Origin: Dactylosporangium siamense
Lineage (GTDB): Bacteria > Actinomycetota > Actinomycetes > Mycobacteriales > Micromonosporaceae
NCBI RefSeq assembly: GCF_016862795.1
Contig: NZ_BONQ01000130.1
Span: 1 to 64,000, forward strand
Direction of reading: 5' to 3'
Length of the DNA: 64,000 nucleotides
A program made the position numbers and the translations under genes. The notes under the pieces are model-generated. The model did no database searches. It was not told where the DNA came from and was given only the letters and a program-made list of their open reading frames with translations. Shown piece after piece: positions 7,039 through 15,439 of this stretch. Numbering within the stretch: position 1 is the first letter of the stretch; each line of letters starts with the position of its first letter.

Positions 7039-9138
7039 CTACGGAAGGGTCCACTTCTGGTTGGCGGCGTTGGCGACGCAGGTCCAGAGGTGCACGACGG
7101 TGCTGTCCGCGGAGTTGTTGCCGGACACGTCGAGGCACTTGCCGGACTGCGGGTTGCGCAGCGTCCCGTCGGCGTTCGGCGCCCAGTTCTGCGCGGCGGA
7201 GCCGTTGCAGGTCCACAGCTGGATCTTGGTGCCGTCGGCGGAACCGCCACCGGACACGTCGAGGCACTTGTTCAGTGCCCGCAGCGTCTGGCCGTTGCGG
7301 GTCCAGGTCTGCGCACCCGAGCCGTTGCAGGTGTACAGCTGGATCTGGGTGCCGTCGGCGGTGCCGCTGGCGCGCACGTCGAGGCACTTACCGGCGAGAC
7401 CCTTGATCGGGCCGACCCCGGTCGGCGGCGTCGACGTCTTGACGAAGGTGATGTCGTCGACGTCGAAGAGCCCGGTGCCGGTGCCCGTGAACGTGAGGAA
7501 GATGTTCGCGTTGCCCGACGGCACGCCGGTCAGCGTGGTCGTCACGTTGGCGTAGGTGTCCCAGCTGCCGGTGTTCGGCACGTTGACGGTGCCGAGGATC
7601 GTGCCGGTCTGCGAGCCGTTGCGGATCTGGATCTGGCCACCGGCGCCGCCGGAGACGACCCGCGCCCGGAAGGACGTGGCACCGCCGACGTTCACGTTGT
7701 TGTAGCCGGCCCAGTCGTTCGGGTCGATGTAGCCGAGGGTCTGGCCGTTGTTGGCGCCGGCCTTGGTGAACGCCTGCGCGCCGCTGACGGAGCTGAAGGA
7801 CTCGGCCTGCACGGTCACGTCGGTGGTGGGCGTGCCGAGCTCCTTGACCCGCACGTTGCGGAACGAGGCGGTGTCGCCGCTGCCGTGGTTCTGGATGCCG
7901 ATGTAGCCGTCGAGGTTGCGGGCCGGGTCGGTGTTGGTGAAGTCGTTGATCAGCGAGCCGTTGAGGTAGATCCGGATCCGCTGGCCCTCGACCAGCAGCT
8001 CGTAGGTGTTCCACTCGCCGGCCGGGTTGAGCGCCGCGTCCCGGGCCGCGATGTCCGCGGACTTGAACGTGTAGACGGCGCCGGTGGTGCGGTCGGCGGC
8101 GTCGGTCGCGTCGATCTGGATCTCGTAGCCCTGGTTGACGGCGACCCACGGGTCGGTGCCGGGGTTCGGGAAGCCGACGAAGATGCCGGAGTTGCTGTCG
8201 CCGGTGAGCCGCCAGTCAGCCTTCAGCGAGTACGAGGTGTACTGCTTCGCGCTGTACCAGAACAGCCCCATGCCGCCGGTGGAGGTCAGCGTCGCGTCGG
8301 TGTTGGTGAAGCTGCCGGGGCCGGCCTGCGACCAGCCGGTCGTCGAGCCGTTGTAGATCGCGGTGTAGCCGCTCTCCGGACGGCAGTCGGCCTTGGCGCG
8401 CTTCGACGCGTACCGGATGCCGCCGAGGAGCTCGTTGCGGAAGTTGCCGTCGCTGTACGACTCCTGCGTGTGCCCGAACCCGGTGTAGAACGAGCGACCG
8501 CTGTCGATCGTCTTGCACCAGGTGATCGGGTGGTCCGCGCCCATCGAGCCACCGGAGTAGGACGACTCGTCCAGCGTCGCCAGGACGCGGGCGCTGCCGC
8601 GCGGGTTGGTCTGGTAGTTGTACAGCTCGTCGGTGCGGGTCCAGGTCTGCGGCAGGTGTGCCGTCGCCGGGTGGGCCCGGTTCTCGGTCTTGGAGTTGAC
8701 CTGCTGGATCGCCGGGTGCGAGGCGAACCACGCGCCGACGAGGTTGCCGTAGAACGGCCAGCTGTACTCGGTGTCCGCGGCCGCGTGGACACCGACGTAA
8801 CCGCCGCCGCCGCGCACGTAGGACTCGAACGCGGTCTGCTGGGTGTCGTTGAGCACGTCACCGGTGGTGTTGAGGAAGACGACGGCCTCGTACTGCGCGA
8901 GGTTGCCGGTCGTGAACGCGGCGGCGTCCTCGGTGGCGGTCACGGTGAAGTTGTTCGCCGCGCCCAGCTGCTGGATCGCGGTGATGCCGGCCGGGATCGC
9001 GTCGTGGCGGAACCCGGCGGTCTTGGAGAACACGAGCACGTCGTAGGGCGCGTCGGCGGCGACGGCCGGGGACGCGGCGGTCAGGGTGCCGGCGGTGAGG
9101 GCGATGGCGGCGCCCACTCCGGCGAGAATCTTGCGCAC
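7039..9138 (-). CDS. Secreted ThuA-DUF1080-CBM6-ricin B protein
   Basis: A 699-residue exported protein with a Sec signal peptide (about 1-28, ending AVA). Order of domains: ThuA glutamine-amidotransferase-like fold (about 33-250, with YVGVHAAADTEY); DUF1080/3-keto-disaccharide hydrolase-like concanavalin fold (about 257-440, with NSGIFVGFPNPG and YELLVEGQRIRIYLNG); a CBM6-like beta-sandwich (about 447-570); and a ricin B-type lectin trefoil (about 578-699, three KCLDV repeats and QxW motifs). It probably binds and processes a plant or microbial polysaccharide outside the cell. GTG 9138 has AGGAG five bases upstream. It lies 60 bases downstream of the sorbosone dehydrogenase-like gene, as an operon partner sharing the same lectin module. 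Confidence 0.85.
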   Translation of the reverse strand: MRKILAGVGAAIALTAGTLTAASPAVAADAPYDVLVFSKTAGFRHDAIPAGITAIQQLGAANNFTVTATEDAAAFTTGNLAQYEAVVFLNTTGDVLNDTQQTAFESYVRGGGGYVGVHAAADTEYSWPFYGNLVGAWFASHPAIQQVNSKTENRAHPATAHLPQTWTRTDELYNYQTNPRGSARVLATLDESSYSGGSMGADHPITWCKTIDSGRSFYTGFGHTQESYSDGNFRNELLGGIRYASKRAKADCRPESGYTAIYNGSTTGWSQAGPGSFTNTDATLTSTGGMGLFWYSAKQYTSYSLKADWRLTGDSNSGIFVGFPNPGTDPWVAVNQGYEIQIDATDAADRTTGAVYTFKSADIAARDAALNPAGEWNTYELLVEGQRIRIYLNGSLINDFTNTDPARNLDGYIGIQNHGSGDTASFRNVRVKELGTPTTDVTVQAESFSSVSGAQAFTKAGANNGQTLGYIDPNDWAGYNNVNVGGATSFRARVVSGGAGGQIQIRNGSQTGTILGTVNVPNTGSWDTYANVTTTLTGVPSGNANIFLTFTGTGTGLFDVDDITFVKTSTPPTGVGPIKGLAGKCLDVRASGTADGTQIQLYTCNGSGAQTWTRNGQTLRALNKCLDVSGGGSADGTKIQLWTCNGSAAQNWAPNADGTLRNPQSGKCLDVSGNNSADSTVVHLWTCVANAANQKWTLP
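7081..7270. repeat. Copy A of a 190-bp near-identical ricin-lectin direct repeat
   Basis: It aligns without gaps to 9238-9427 with two visible mismatches in 190 bases. It encodes two of the three lectin subdomains of the ThuA protein. Flanking lectin sequence is clearly more diverged, indicating recent duplication or gene conversion. Confidence 0.85.
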
Positions 9139-9198
9139 GGAATCTCCTTAGCAGGGAGGGAGGCGCCCGTGTGGCGGCACGGGCGCCCGATCACCTCG

Positions 9199-12036
9199 TT
9201 AGGGCAGGGTCCACTTCTGGTTTGCTCCGGTGCCACAGGTCCAGAGGTGCACGACGGTGCTGTCCGCGGAGTTGTTGCCGGACACGTCGAGGCACTTGCC
9301 GGACTGCGGGTTGCGCAGCGTCCCGTCGGCGTTCGGCGCCCAGTTCTGCGCGCCGGAGCCGTTGCAGGTCCACAGCTGGATCTTCGTGCCGTCGGCGGAA
9401 CCGCCACCGGACACGTCGAGGCACTTGCCGAGGGACTGCAGGGTCTGACCGGATCGCGTCCAGGTCTGCGCGTTGGTGCCATTGCAGGTGTACAGCTGGA
9501 TCTGCGTGCCGTCGGCGGTGGCGGCGCTGCGCACGTCGAGGCACTTGCCCGCGAGACCCTTGACCGGCCCGATGCCGCTGCTGCTGGTCGTGAACGTGAA
9601 GCTGTCCACGTCGAACAGGGCGGCGGTGCCCGTGCCGGCGAACGTCACGTAGAGCGACGTGGTGCCGGCCGGTGCGCCGCTGATCGGCGCGGTCACCGTC
9701 GTGAATGTCTCCCACGAGCCCGTCACCGGGATGGTGGCGGAGCCGATGATCGTGCCCGTCGGCGAGCCGGTGCGGAACTGCACGGTGCCACCGGTGCCGC
9801 CGGACGACGCCCGCACGGAGACCGAGGTGGCGTTGTTCAGCTTGTACGGGTCGAACTGGATCCAGTCGCCGTTGTTGATGTCGCCGACCGTCTTGCCGCC
9901 CTCGGCCGTCGTCTTGGTGAACGTGTTGATGCCCGACGACGTCTTGAAGTGCTCCGCCTGCCGCTTGCGGGGCTGGAGGATGTTCTGCGCGTGGACGGTC
10001 AGCCCGCCGTTGTCGGTGTACGAGGCGTCGAAGATCGGGAAGATGTTCGCCGCGTCGTCGTGCTCACCGTCGACCGGGATGTTGATCGTGCCGGTGCACC
10101 CGTTCTGCGAGGTGATCTGGTGGGCGTGCTGGTCGTGGCCCAGGACGTAGGTCATGGTGATCCGCGAGCAGGTGATCGCCCCGTCCTCGGGGTCGGTGAC
10201 CGTGACGCTCCACGGCACGCTGTCGCCGAAGGACACCAGCTGCCCGGACGCCGGCGCGTTGATGACGACCGTCGGCGCGGTGTTGCCGACGCTGATCAGC
10301 ACGCTGGAGGTGGCCGGGGCGTTCTGGTTGTCCCGCACCGTCAACGTCGCGGTGTAGGTGCCGTTGGTGGTGTACGTGTACGACGGGTTCGCCGCGGTCG
10401 AGTCCTGGGTGCCGTTGCCGTCGAAGTCCCACGAGTAGGTCAGCGGCCCGCCCTCCGGGTCACTGGACCCGGCGGAGGAGAACGTCACCGCGAGGGGTGC
10501 CGCACCCGAGGTCTTGTTGGCGCCGGCGACCGCGGTCGGCGCGCGGTTGCCGCCACCCACGTAGTCGTAGCGGTACAGGGCCGAGTTGGCGTCGCCGTTG
10601 AAGTAGCCGGTGCCGTAGTCCAGGACGTACAGCGCGCCGTCGGGGCCGAACTGCATGTCCATGACCTGCTTGCCGCCCCACGGGAACGTGTCGATCGCGC
10701 CGCGGGTGCCGTCGCTGTTGACGACGATCGGCTTGATCCAGCCGCGGCCGAACTCACCGGCGAAGAACATCCCGTTGAACGCCGCCGGGAACTTCGTCGC
10801 CGACGGGTTCGCCGCGTCGTAGCGGTACACCGGGCCGCCCATCGGCGACTCGGAGCCGCCGCCGAACTCGGCCGGGGTGCCGGAGTCGCCGCCGTACTTG
10901 ATCCACGCGGGACGCGCGGCGGGCAGGGTGCCCTGGCCCGTGTTGCGGAACGAGTTGTTCGTCGGCCCGCCGGCGCAGTTGAACTTCGCGCCCGTCGTGC
11001 CGTTGGAGAAGTTCCACTCGTTGTAGATCTCGCTGGTGGTGTTGCTGCCGGTGCAGTAAGGCCAGCCGTAGTTGCCCGGCGACGTGATCCGGTTGAACTC
11101 GACCTGGCCGGACGGGCCGCGGTTGGCGTCGGTGGTGCCGGCGTCGGGGCCGTAGTCGCCGACGTAGACGATGCCGGTGGCCTTGTCGACGCTCATCCGG
11201 AACGGGTTGCGGAAGCCCATCGCGTAGATCTCGGGCCGGGTGTTGGCGGTCCCGGACGCGAAGAGGTTGCCCGACGGGATGCTGTACGTGCCGTTGGCGT
11301 TGACCTTGATCCGCAGGATCTTGCCCCGCAGGTCGTTGGTGTTGCCGGCGGAACGCTGCGCGTCGTAGGCCGGGTTCCGGTTCGTCCGCTCGTCCAGCGG
11401 CGAGTAGCCCGCCGAGTCGAACGGGTTGGAGTCGTCGCCGGTCGACAGGTACAGGTTGCCGGCCGCGTCGAAGTCGATGTCGCCGCCGACGTGGCAGCAG
11501 ATGCCGCGGTTCGCGGGCACGTCCAGGATGTTGACCTGGCTGCTCATGTTGACGGTGAAGTTCGCGTTGAGGGTGAACCGGGAGAGGCGGTTGACCCCGG
11601 TCCAGGTGGCCCAGTCGGTGTCGGTGCCGGTGGCCGGCGCGTCGCCCGCGGGGGTGCTCAGCGGCGGCGCGTAGTACAGGTAGATGTAGCGGTTGGTGGC
11701 GAAGTTCGGGTCGGCCGCGACGCCCTGCAGGCCTTCCTCGTCGTGCTGGTAGACCGGGATGTTGGCGATCACGGACGTGGTGCCGTTGGCGTCGGTGCGC
11801 CGCAGCGTGCCGTTGCGGGCGGTGTGCAGCACCGAGCGGTCGGGCAGCACGGAGATGGTCAGCGGCTCGCCGACCTCCGGCTCGCCCTTGGCGAGGGTGA
11901 CCTGCTGGAAGTCGGCGGCGTTGATCGCCGCCGCCGCGGGGCCGGCCTGGACGACGAGGGCGCTGATGCTCGCCGAGACAAGGAGCAGGGCGGCACCCAT
12001 CGGCCGCCATCGATGACGTGAGGGTTGTTGGTTCAC
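9199..12036 (-). CDS. Secreted PQQ-type sorbosone dehydrogenase-PKD-CBM6-ricin B protein
   Basis: A 945-residue exported protein. The signal peptide (about 1-36) ends GPAAAA. A glucose/sorbosone dehydrogenase beta-propeller follows (about 40-470), with QHDEEGLQGVAADPNF and AMGFRNPFRMSVDKATG. It is followed by a PKD domain (about 485-575, YSWDFDGNGT), a linker domain, a CBM6-like module (about 690-815), and a ricin B lectin. The fold normally oxidises sugars with PQQ or acts as a sugar-binding propeller; cofactor use here is unproven. GTG 12036 is preferred over longer frames because GGAAGGGACACA precedes it and the signal peptide follows directly. It is first gene of the operon with the ThuA protein. 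Confidence 0.85.
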   Translation of the reverse strand: MNQQPSRHRWRPMGAALLLVSASISALVVQAGPAAAAINAADFQQVTLAKGEPEVGEPLTISVLPDRSVLHTARNGTLRRTDANGTTSVIANIPVYQHDEEGLQGVAADPNFATNRYIYLYYAPPLSTPAGDAPATGTDTDWATWTGVNRLSRFTLNANFTVNMSSQVNILDVPANRGICCHVGGDIDFDAAGNLYLSTGDDSNPFDSAGYSPLDERTNRNPAYDAQRSAGNTNDLRGKILRIKVNANGTYSIPSGNLFASGTANTRPEIYAMGFRNPFRMSVDKATGIVYVGDYGPDAGTTDANRGPSGQVEFNRITSPGNYGWPYCTGSNTTSEIYNEWNFSNGTTGAKFNCAGGPTNNSFRNTGQGTLPAARPAWIKYGGDSGTPAEFGGGSESPMGGPVYRYDAANPSATKFPAAFNGMFFAGEFGRGWIKPIVVNSDGTRGAIDTFPWGGKQVMDMQFGPDGALYVLDYGTGYFNGDANSALYRYDYVGGGNRAPTAVAGANKTSGAAPLAVTFSSAGSSDPEGGPLTYSWDFDGNGTQDSTAANPSYTYTTNGTYTATLTVRDNQNAPATSSVLISVGNTAPTVVINAPASGQLVSFGDSVPWSVTVTDPEDGAITCSRITMTYVLGHDQHAHQITSQNGCTGTINIPVDGEHDDAANIFPIFDASYTDNGGLTVHAQNILQPRKRQAEHFKTSSGINTFTKTTAEGGKTVGDINNGDWIQFDPYKLNNATSVSVRASSGGTGGTVQFRTGSPTGTIIGSATIPVTGSWETFTTVTAPISGAPAGTTSLYVTFAGTGTAALFDVDSFTFTTSSSGIGPVKGLAGKCLDVRSAATADGTQIQLYTCNGTNAQTWTRSGQTLQSLGKCLDVSGGGSADGTKIQLWTCNGSGAQNWAPNADGTLRNPQSGKCLDVSGNNSADSTVVHLWTCGTGANQKWTLP
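9238..9427. repeat. Copy B of the 190-bp ricin-lectin direct repeat
   Basis: It is the partner of 7081-7270 at a constant offset of 2157 bases, located in the sorbosone dehydrogenase-like gene. Recombination between the copies would delete most of the ThuA gene and fuse the two lectins in frame. Confidence 0.85.
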
Positions 12037-12232
12037 TGTGTCCCTTCCTGACTGAACGTGCCAGGCAGGGCGCGCGCCGCCGCGCCGGATGCCGTATGCC
12101 TCCGCAACACCTTCCATGTCCATCGATGTCACCGCTGCCGGCGGATAACATTGATGAAACACTCCAGTGTCGTGGAGGACACACTAGGAGCTTCGGACGA
12201 ACCTGTCCACACTTTCCGACGCGTTGGCATGA

Positions 12233-12256
12233 ACTTTTGTTTCGATAACCAAAAGT
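12233..12256. promoter_or_regulatory. Imperfect 24-bp palindrome upstream of the secreted-protein operon
   Basis: ACTTTTG (12233-12239) and CAAAAGT (12250-12256) flank ten bases; nine of twelve positions of the half-sites are complementary. The site is AT-rich in a GC-rich region and lies about 200 bases upstream of GTG 12036. It resembles a sugar-responsive repressor operator in architecture; the regulator is unknown. The remaining part of 12037-12333 holds no gene I can support. Confidence 0.45.
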
Positions 12257-12288
12257 CACCGCTTGCTAGCTGACTGACCCCCAGCTCC

Positions 12289-12329
12289 GGCCCTCTGCGG
12301 CCCCTCTGCAGCCCTCTGCGACCCCCTCC
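12289..12329. repeat. Four 10-11 base GCCCTCTGC tandem units after the GH114 gene
   Basis: Units at 12289-12298, 12299-12309, 12310-12319 and a degenerate 12320-12329 lie within four bases of the minus-strand stop codon (12334-12336). Another gene-end array; no U-tract hairpin terminator is evident here. Confidence 0.55.
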
Positions 12330-12333
12330 CGGG

Positions 12334-13257
12334 TCAGCAGGGCTGGCGCCAGGCGTCGAGGCCTTCCTTCTTCTTCATCGACGAGAAGCGCAGGGCGGTC
12401 ACCTTCGGGCAGAACTTGGCGGTGTCCACGTCGTACTCGACGTGGAAGACCGGCTTGCCGGCGGCGATGAACACCTTGAGGGTGTCGCACTCGTCGTAGT
12501 GGGCGCACTCCTCGTTGACCGCGAAGTCGAACGCCGGCTCGAGCGCCCGCGCCTGCTCGACGTCGTTCTTCAGGCCGACGCCGAGCCCGAGGCGGTGCGC
12601 GAGGTCGGCGACGCGCCGGTTGAAGGTCAGCTGGTCGTCGGCGGTCAGCGGGAAGCCGCTGTTGTTGGCGTAGCCGTCGACGTTGTCGGGCTCGACCGCG
12701 TCGAAGCCCTTGTCCCGGCAGACCTTGAACCTGGCCTCCAGCAGGGGCGCGAGGGTGTCCCAGCGGCGGATGTCGAGCCACTTCTCCCCCGGCCAGCCCT
12801 CCAGGCCCTTGCCGCGCACCGACTCCGGGAAGTTGCCGGCGTCGGCGCGGAAGTCCTCGTGCGCGCCGACGTTGACGTAGCAGATGACCCGGCGGCCGGC
12901 GGACCTCAGGCGGGCGACGTCGGCGGCGGAGGTGGTGACCGCGTCGACGTCGTACACGTCGACGGCCACGGACGTGTCGAGGGTGCCGGTCAGCTGCCAC
13001 TGCCAGGTGGCCCCGACCGCCGGCTTCCACCAGCCGGCGGCAGCGGCGCCGGACGGCGCAACGGACGCGGAGCCCGACGGCGACGCGGAGCCGAGGCCAC
13101 CGAAGGCGGACGGCGGCACGGCGGCGGTCCGCGGCGTGCCCCGGCCCCCACCCGGCCCGTCGCCGTCGCCGTCGCCGGAGTTCGTGCAGGCGGCCGCGTA
13201 CAGCACGGTCAGCAGGATCAGGCCGCACAGGGCGAAGCGGAGCCGGCGGTCGGTCAC
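12334..13257 (-). CDS. GH114 endo-alpha-1,4-polygalactosaminidase-like lipoprotein (Ega3-like)
   Basis: A 307-residue protein with a lipoprotein signal (about 1-24, lipobox AAAC), a Gly/Ser/Pro linker, and a GH114 TIM-barrel (about 75-307). Motifs include WQWQLTGTLD, VICYVNVGAHEDFR, DAVEPDNVDGY and a later NEEC, matching the galactosaminidase family that includes fungal Ega3 and relates to the hydrolase part of PelA. It probably cleaves galactosamine-containing exopolysaccharide at the cell surface. It is the last gene of the exopolysaccharide operon and overlaps the Sph3-like gene by four bases (ATGA). Confidence 0.85.
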   Translation of the reverse strand: MTDRRLRFALCGLILLTVLYAAACTNSGDGDGDGPGGGRGTPRTAAVPPSAFGGLGSASPSGSASVAPSGAAAAGWWKPAVGATWQWQLTGTLDTSVAVDVYDVDAVTTSAADVARLRSAGRRVICYVNVGAHEDFRADAGNFPESVRGKGLEGWPGEKWLDIRRWDTLAPLLEARFKVCRDKGFDAVEPDNVDGYANNSGFPLTADDQLTFNRRVADLAHRLGLGVGLKNDVEQARALEPAFDFAVNEECAHYDECDTLKVFIAAGKPVFHVEYDVDTAKFCPKVTALRFSSMKKKEGLDAWRQPC

Positions 13258-13901
13258 CGGGCCGCGGCCCGTTCGCGCACGACCGTCGGGATCCCCTCGT
13301 ACGGCAGGGGCGCGGGCAGGTCGGTGACGAGGCCGTGCGGCGCCCTGGACAGCAGCAGCGCGGTCGCGGTGCCGACGCGTTCGGTCGGCACGCCGTAGAC
13401 GAGGTGCGCCGCGTTCGGCCAGTCACGGCCGTCGGGCAGCCCGTACGCCGGTGGGGCGTCCACGTAGGACTCCCAGGAGCCCTCGAACGTGCACACGACG
13501 TCGGCCAGGTCCGCGTAGCCGGGCAGGCACCTGGTCCCCGGGTTGAGCACCACCGATCCGCGCACCGCCCGCACCACCTGCGTCACGTAGGCCAGGCCGG
13601 CCGCGTCCGCCGGCACCTGGTCGAAGAAGATACCGCCGACCGGATACTGCGCCCAGCCGACGATGTCGCACCACACCTCGCCGTTGGCGCGGTTGCCGTA
13701 GTCGAGGTCGACGTAGCCGAGCATCCGCACGCCGGAGCGGTGCAGGCGGGCGGTCGCGACCGCGTACACCTCGTCGCGGCCGGCACCGCCGGGTCCGTTG
13801 TGGACGTTGACGATCGTCGTCGGCCGTTCGGTGCTGCGGCACAGCGACTCCCACGCGTCGGGGTCGACGAGCGGGTGGACGTACAGCGGCAGGAGCATCA
13901 T
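13254..13901 (-). CDS. Spherulin-4 family (Sph3-like, GH135-type) protein
   Basis: A 215-residue protein that starts directly with the family core MLLPLYVHP and continues with VNVHNGPGG, VRMLGYVDLDYG, GGIFFDQVP and VVCTFEGSWESY, the pattern of spherulation-specific family 4. In Aspergillus, Sph3 is a glycoside hydrolase required for galactosaminogalactan synthesis; the conserved Asp of FFD and Glu of TFEG are the expected acidic residues. There is no signal peptide or membrane segment, unlike fungal Sph3. ATG starts at 13901 overlap the upstream membrane-protein stop by four bases, and its own stop overlaps the GH114 start, so translation is coupled. Confidence 0.85.
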   Translation of the reverse strand: MMLLPLYVHPLVDPDAWESLCRSTERPTTIVNVHNGPGGAGRDEVYAVATARLHRSGVRMLGYVDLDYGNRANGEVWCDIVGWAQYPVGGIFFDQVPADAAGLAYVTQVVRAVRGSVVLNPGTRCLPGYADLADVVCTFEGSWESYVDAPPAYGLPDGRDWPNAAHLVYGVPTERVGTATALLLSRAPHGLVTDLPAPLPYEGIPTVVRERAAAR

Positions 13902-15349
13902 CGGTAACTCTCCGGGTCACGCAGGACGAGCGCCGCGACGGCGAGGCCGGGCAGGCCGGCTCCGAGCAGGGTCGCGACGGCGAGGGTTTCGGTGAACGTG
14001 GGTGCGACGTGCACCAGGGCGGGGGCCCAGTGTCCGACGCCCGCGACGAGCAGCGTCGGCCACCAGACGACGAGGGCGGCGGTGCCGGCCCGGCCGTGCG
14101 CGGCGAGGACCAGGCACAGCGCGTACACGCCGGTGAGCAGGACCGCGGCGGCCAGGGCCTGCCCGCCGGGGCCGCTGAGGCCGACCCAGACGGCGCCGGC
14201 GATCGCGGCGCCGAGCGCGACGGGGACGCTCAACACAAGAACGGTGACCTTGCTGATCCGGGCGAGCCGCCGGTCGAAGGCGCCGCGGTCGGCGAGGACG
14301 GCCCGCGCGTAGGCGATGCGCCGCTGATGCCACACCAGCGTCAGCTCGATCAACGGCACCCCGACGAGCAGCGGGACCGCCTCGACCGGGACGCGGTGCG
14401 GCGCGATCCCGTCGAGGGCGACGGCCCGCAGCAGCGCCGCCTGGCCGGTGCCGACGAGACCGTAGAGCAGGGCGTAGCCGATGTCGCCGCGCCAGGACCG
14501 CCACCGCCGCCACGGCATCCGGCCGCTGACGTCGGCGCCGACGACGGGCCGGAACGCGACGGCGACGAGGGCGACGACCCCGCACAGGAGTCCAAACGCC
14601 GCCCAGGGGCCGAGCCCGGCGGCGAGCGCGGCGGTGGCCAGCCAGCACGGGACGGCCGCCGCGAGCACGACCCGTTCGCGGCCGGTGACGAGGGCGACGG
14701 CGGCGACCGCGAACAGTGCCAGCTGCACGGCGGCGACCGTGTACGCCCGCGCCCCGGTCCCGGTGAGCGCGAGCGCCCACAGGCCGGCGAGGCCGAGGAA
14801 CCCGGCGCCGAGCAGCCGGGCGGCGGCGGTGACGCCCCGCTCCGACAGGGCCCGGTAGCCGAGGTAGGACAGGGCCTGCCCGCCGCCCCAGCCGAGCAGC
14901 AGCGTCCCGGTCGTGGCGAGCGGCGGGACACCGTCCACCTCGGACACGGCGCCGAGGCCGATGGCGAGCGGGGTCAGGTAGATGGTGGCCCGGGTGAGGG
15001 TGTCGGTGACGACGGCGCGGGCGGTCGGGCCCCGGTCGATCAGCGCCGTGTGCACTGCCGTCTCGGCGGTGTCGAGGGTACGGGCAACGACCCGCCCGGC
15101 CAGCGCGAACACCGATGGCATGCCGTACTCGCGGTCGGCGATGCGGTCGTTGATGCCGTTGGCCTCCAGGATCGCGGCGACCTCGTCGACGTCGACGGCG
15201 CCGGCGCAGTCCTCGCGCATCCGGTCGGCGAGCGCGGCGACCGGGTCGGTGGAGGCCCGCCCGACGAACCGCAGCGACTCGCCGCGGTCCAGCGTGGGCA
15301 GCCGCGCCCGGCGCTGCATGGGCACCACGACGAGCGAATCAGCACTCAT
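13898..15349 (-). CDS. Polytopic membrane protein of the exopolysaccharide operon
   Basis: A 483-residue protein with a soluble N-terminal segment (about 1-110, containing ILEANGINDRIADREYG) and roughly twelve hydrophobic helices from about 115 to the end. No glycosyltransferase motif is seen. Its place between a PelF-like glycosyltransferase and the Sph3-like gene suggests it is the export or synthase membrane subunit, comparable in role to PelG or to the membrane half of fungal Gtb3; homology to either is not established here. ATG 15349 is preceded by a 90-base gap with a long hairpin. Confidence 0.7.
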   Translation of the reverse strand: MSADSLVVVPMQRRARLPTLDRGESLRFVGRASTDPVAALADRMREDCAGAVDVDEVAAILEANGINDRIADREYGMPSVFALAGRVVARTLDTAETAVHTALIDRGPTARAVVTDTLTRATIYLTPLAIGLGAVSEVDGVPPLATTGTLLLGWGGGQALSYLGYRALSERGVTAAARLLGAGFLGLAGLWALALTGTGARAYTVAAVQLALFAVAAVALVTGRERVVLAAAVPCWLATAALAAGLGPWAAFGLLCGVVALVAVAFRPVVGADVSGRMPWRRWRSWRGDIGYALLYGLVGTGQAALLRAVALDGIAPHRVPVEAVPLLVGVPLIELTLVWHQRRIAYARAVLADRGAFDRRLARISKVTVLVLSVPVALGAAIAGAVWVGLSGPGGQALAAAVLLTGVYALCLVLAAHGRAGTAALVVWWPTLLVAGVGHWAPALVHVAPTFTETLAVATLLGAGLPGLAVAALVLRDPESYR

Positions 15350-15373
15350 GTCGTCCCCCGTGACGGTTTCGCC

Positions 15374-15425
15374 ATGATCCGGGAGACCCCGTGTACCCAG
15401 GGGTGCACAGGGTCTTCCGGATCAT
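15374..15425. other. Long intra-operon hairpin (23-base arms, 6-base loop)
   Basis: The arm 15374-15396 (begins ATGATCCGG) pairs with 15403-15425 with only three mismatches out of 23, around the loop CCAGGG. It lies between the glycosyltransferase stop and the membrane-protein start. No U-tract follows on the coding strand, so it may be an mRNA processing or attenuation element, a partial terminator, or a mobile palindromic repeat. Confidence 0.7.
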
Positions 15426-15439
15426 GAGCACGGTGTCGG

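Noticed and set aside
7081-9427. Direct repeats as the ends of a mobile element
   Set aside because: The repeats are lectin-coding, in frame and there is no transposase or target duplication between them.
6955-12021. A 1688-codon plus-strand open frame
   Set aside because: It is antisense to the two secreted-protein genes, which have signal peptides, known domains and Shine-Dalgarno sequences. High third-position GC creates such shadow frames; its translation is Val/Gly/Arg/Ala-rich with no domain.
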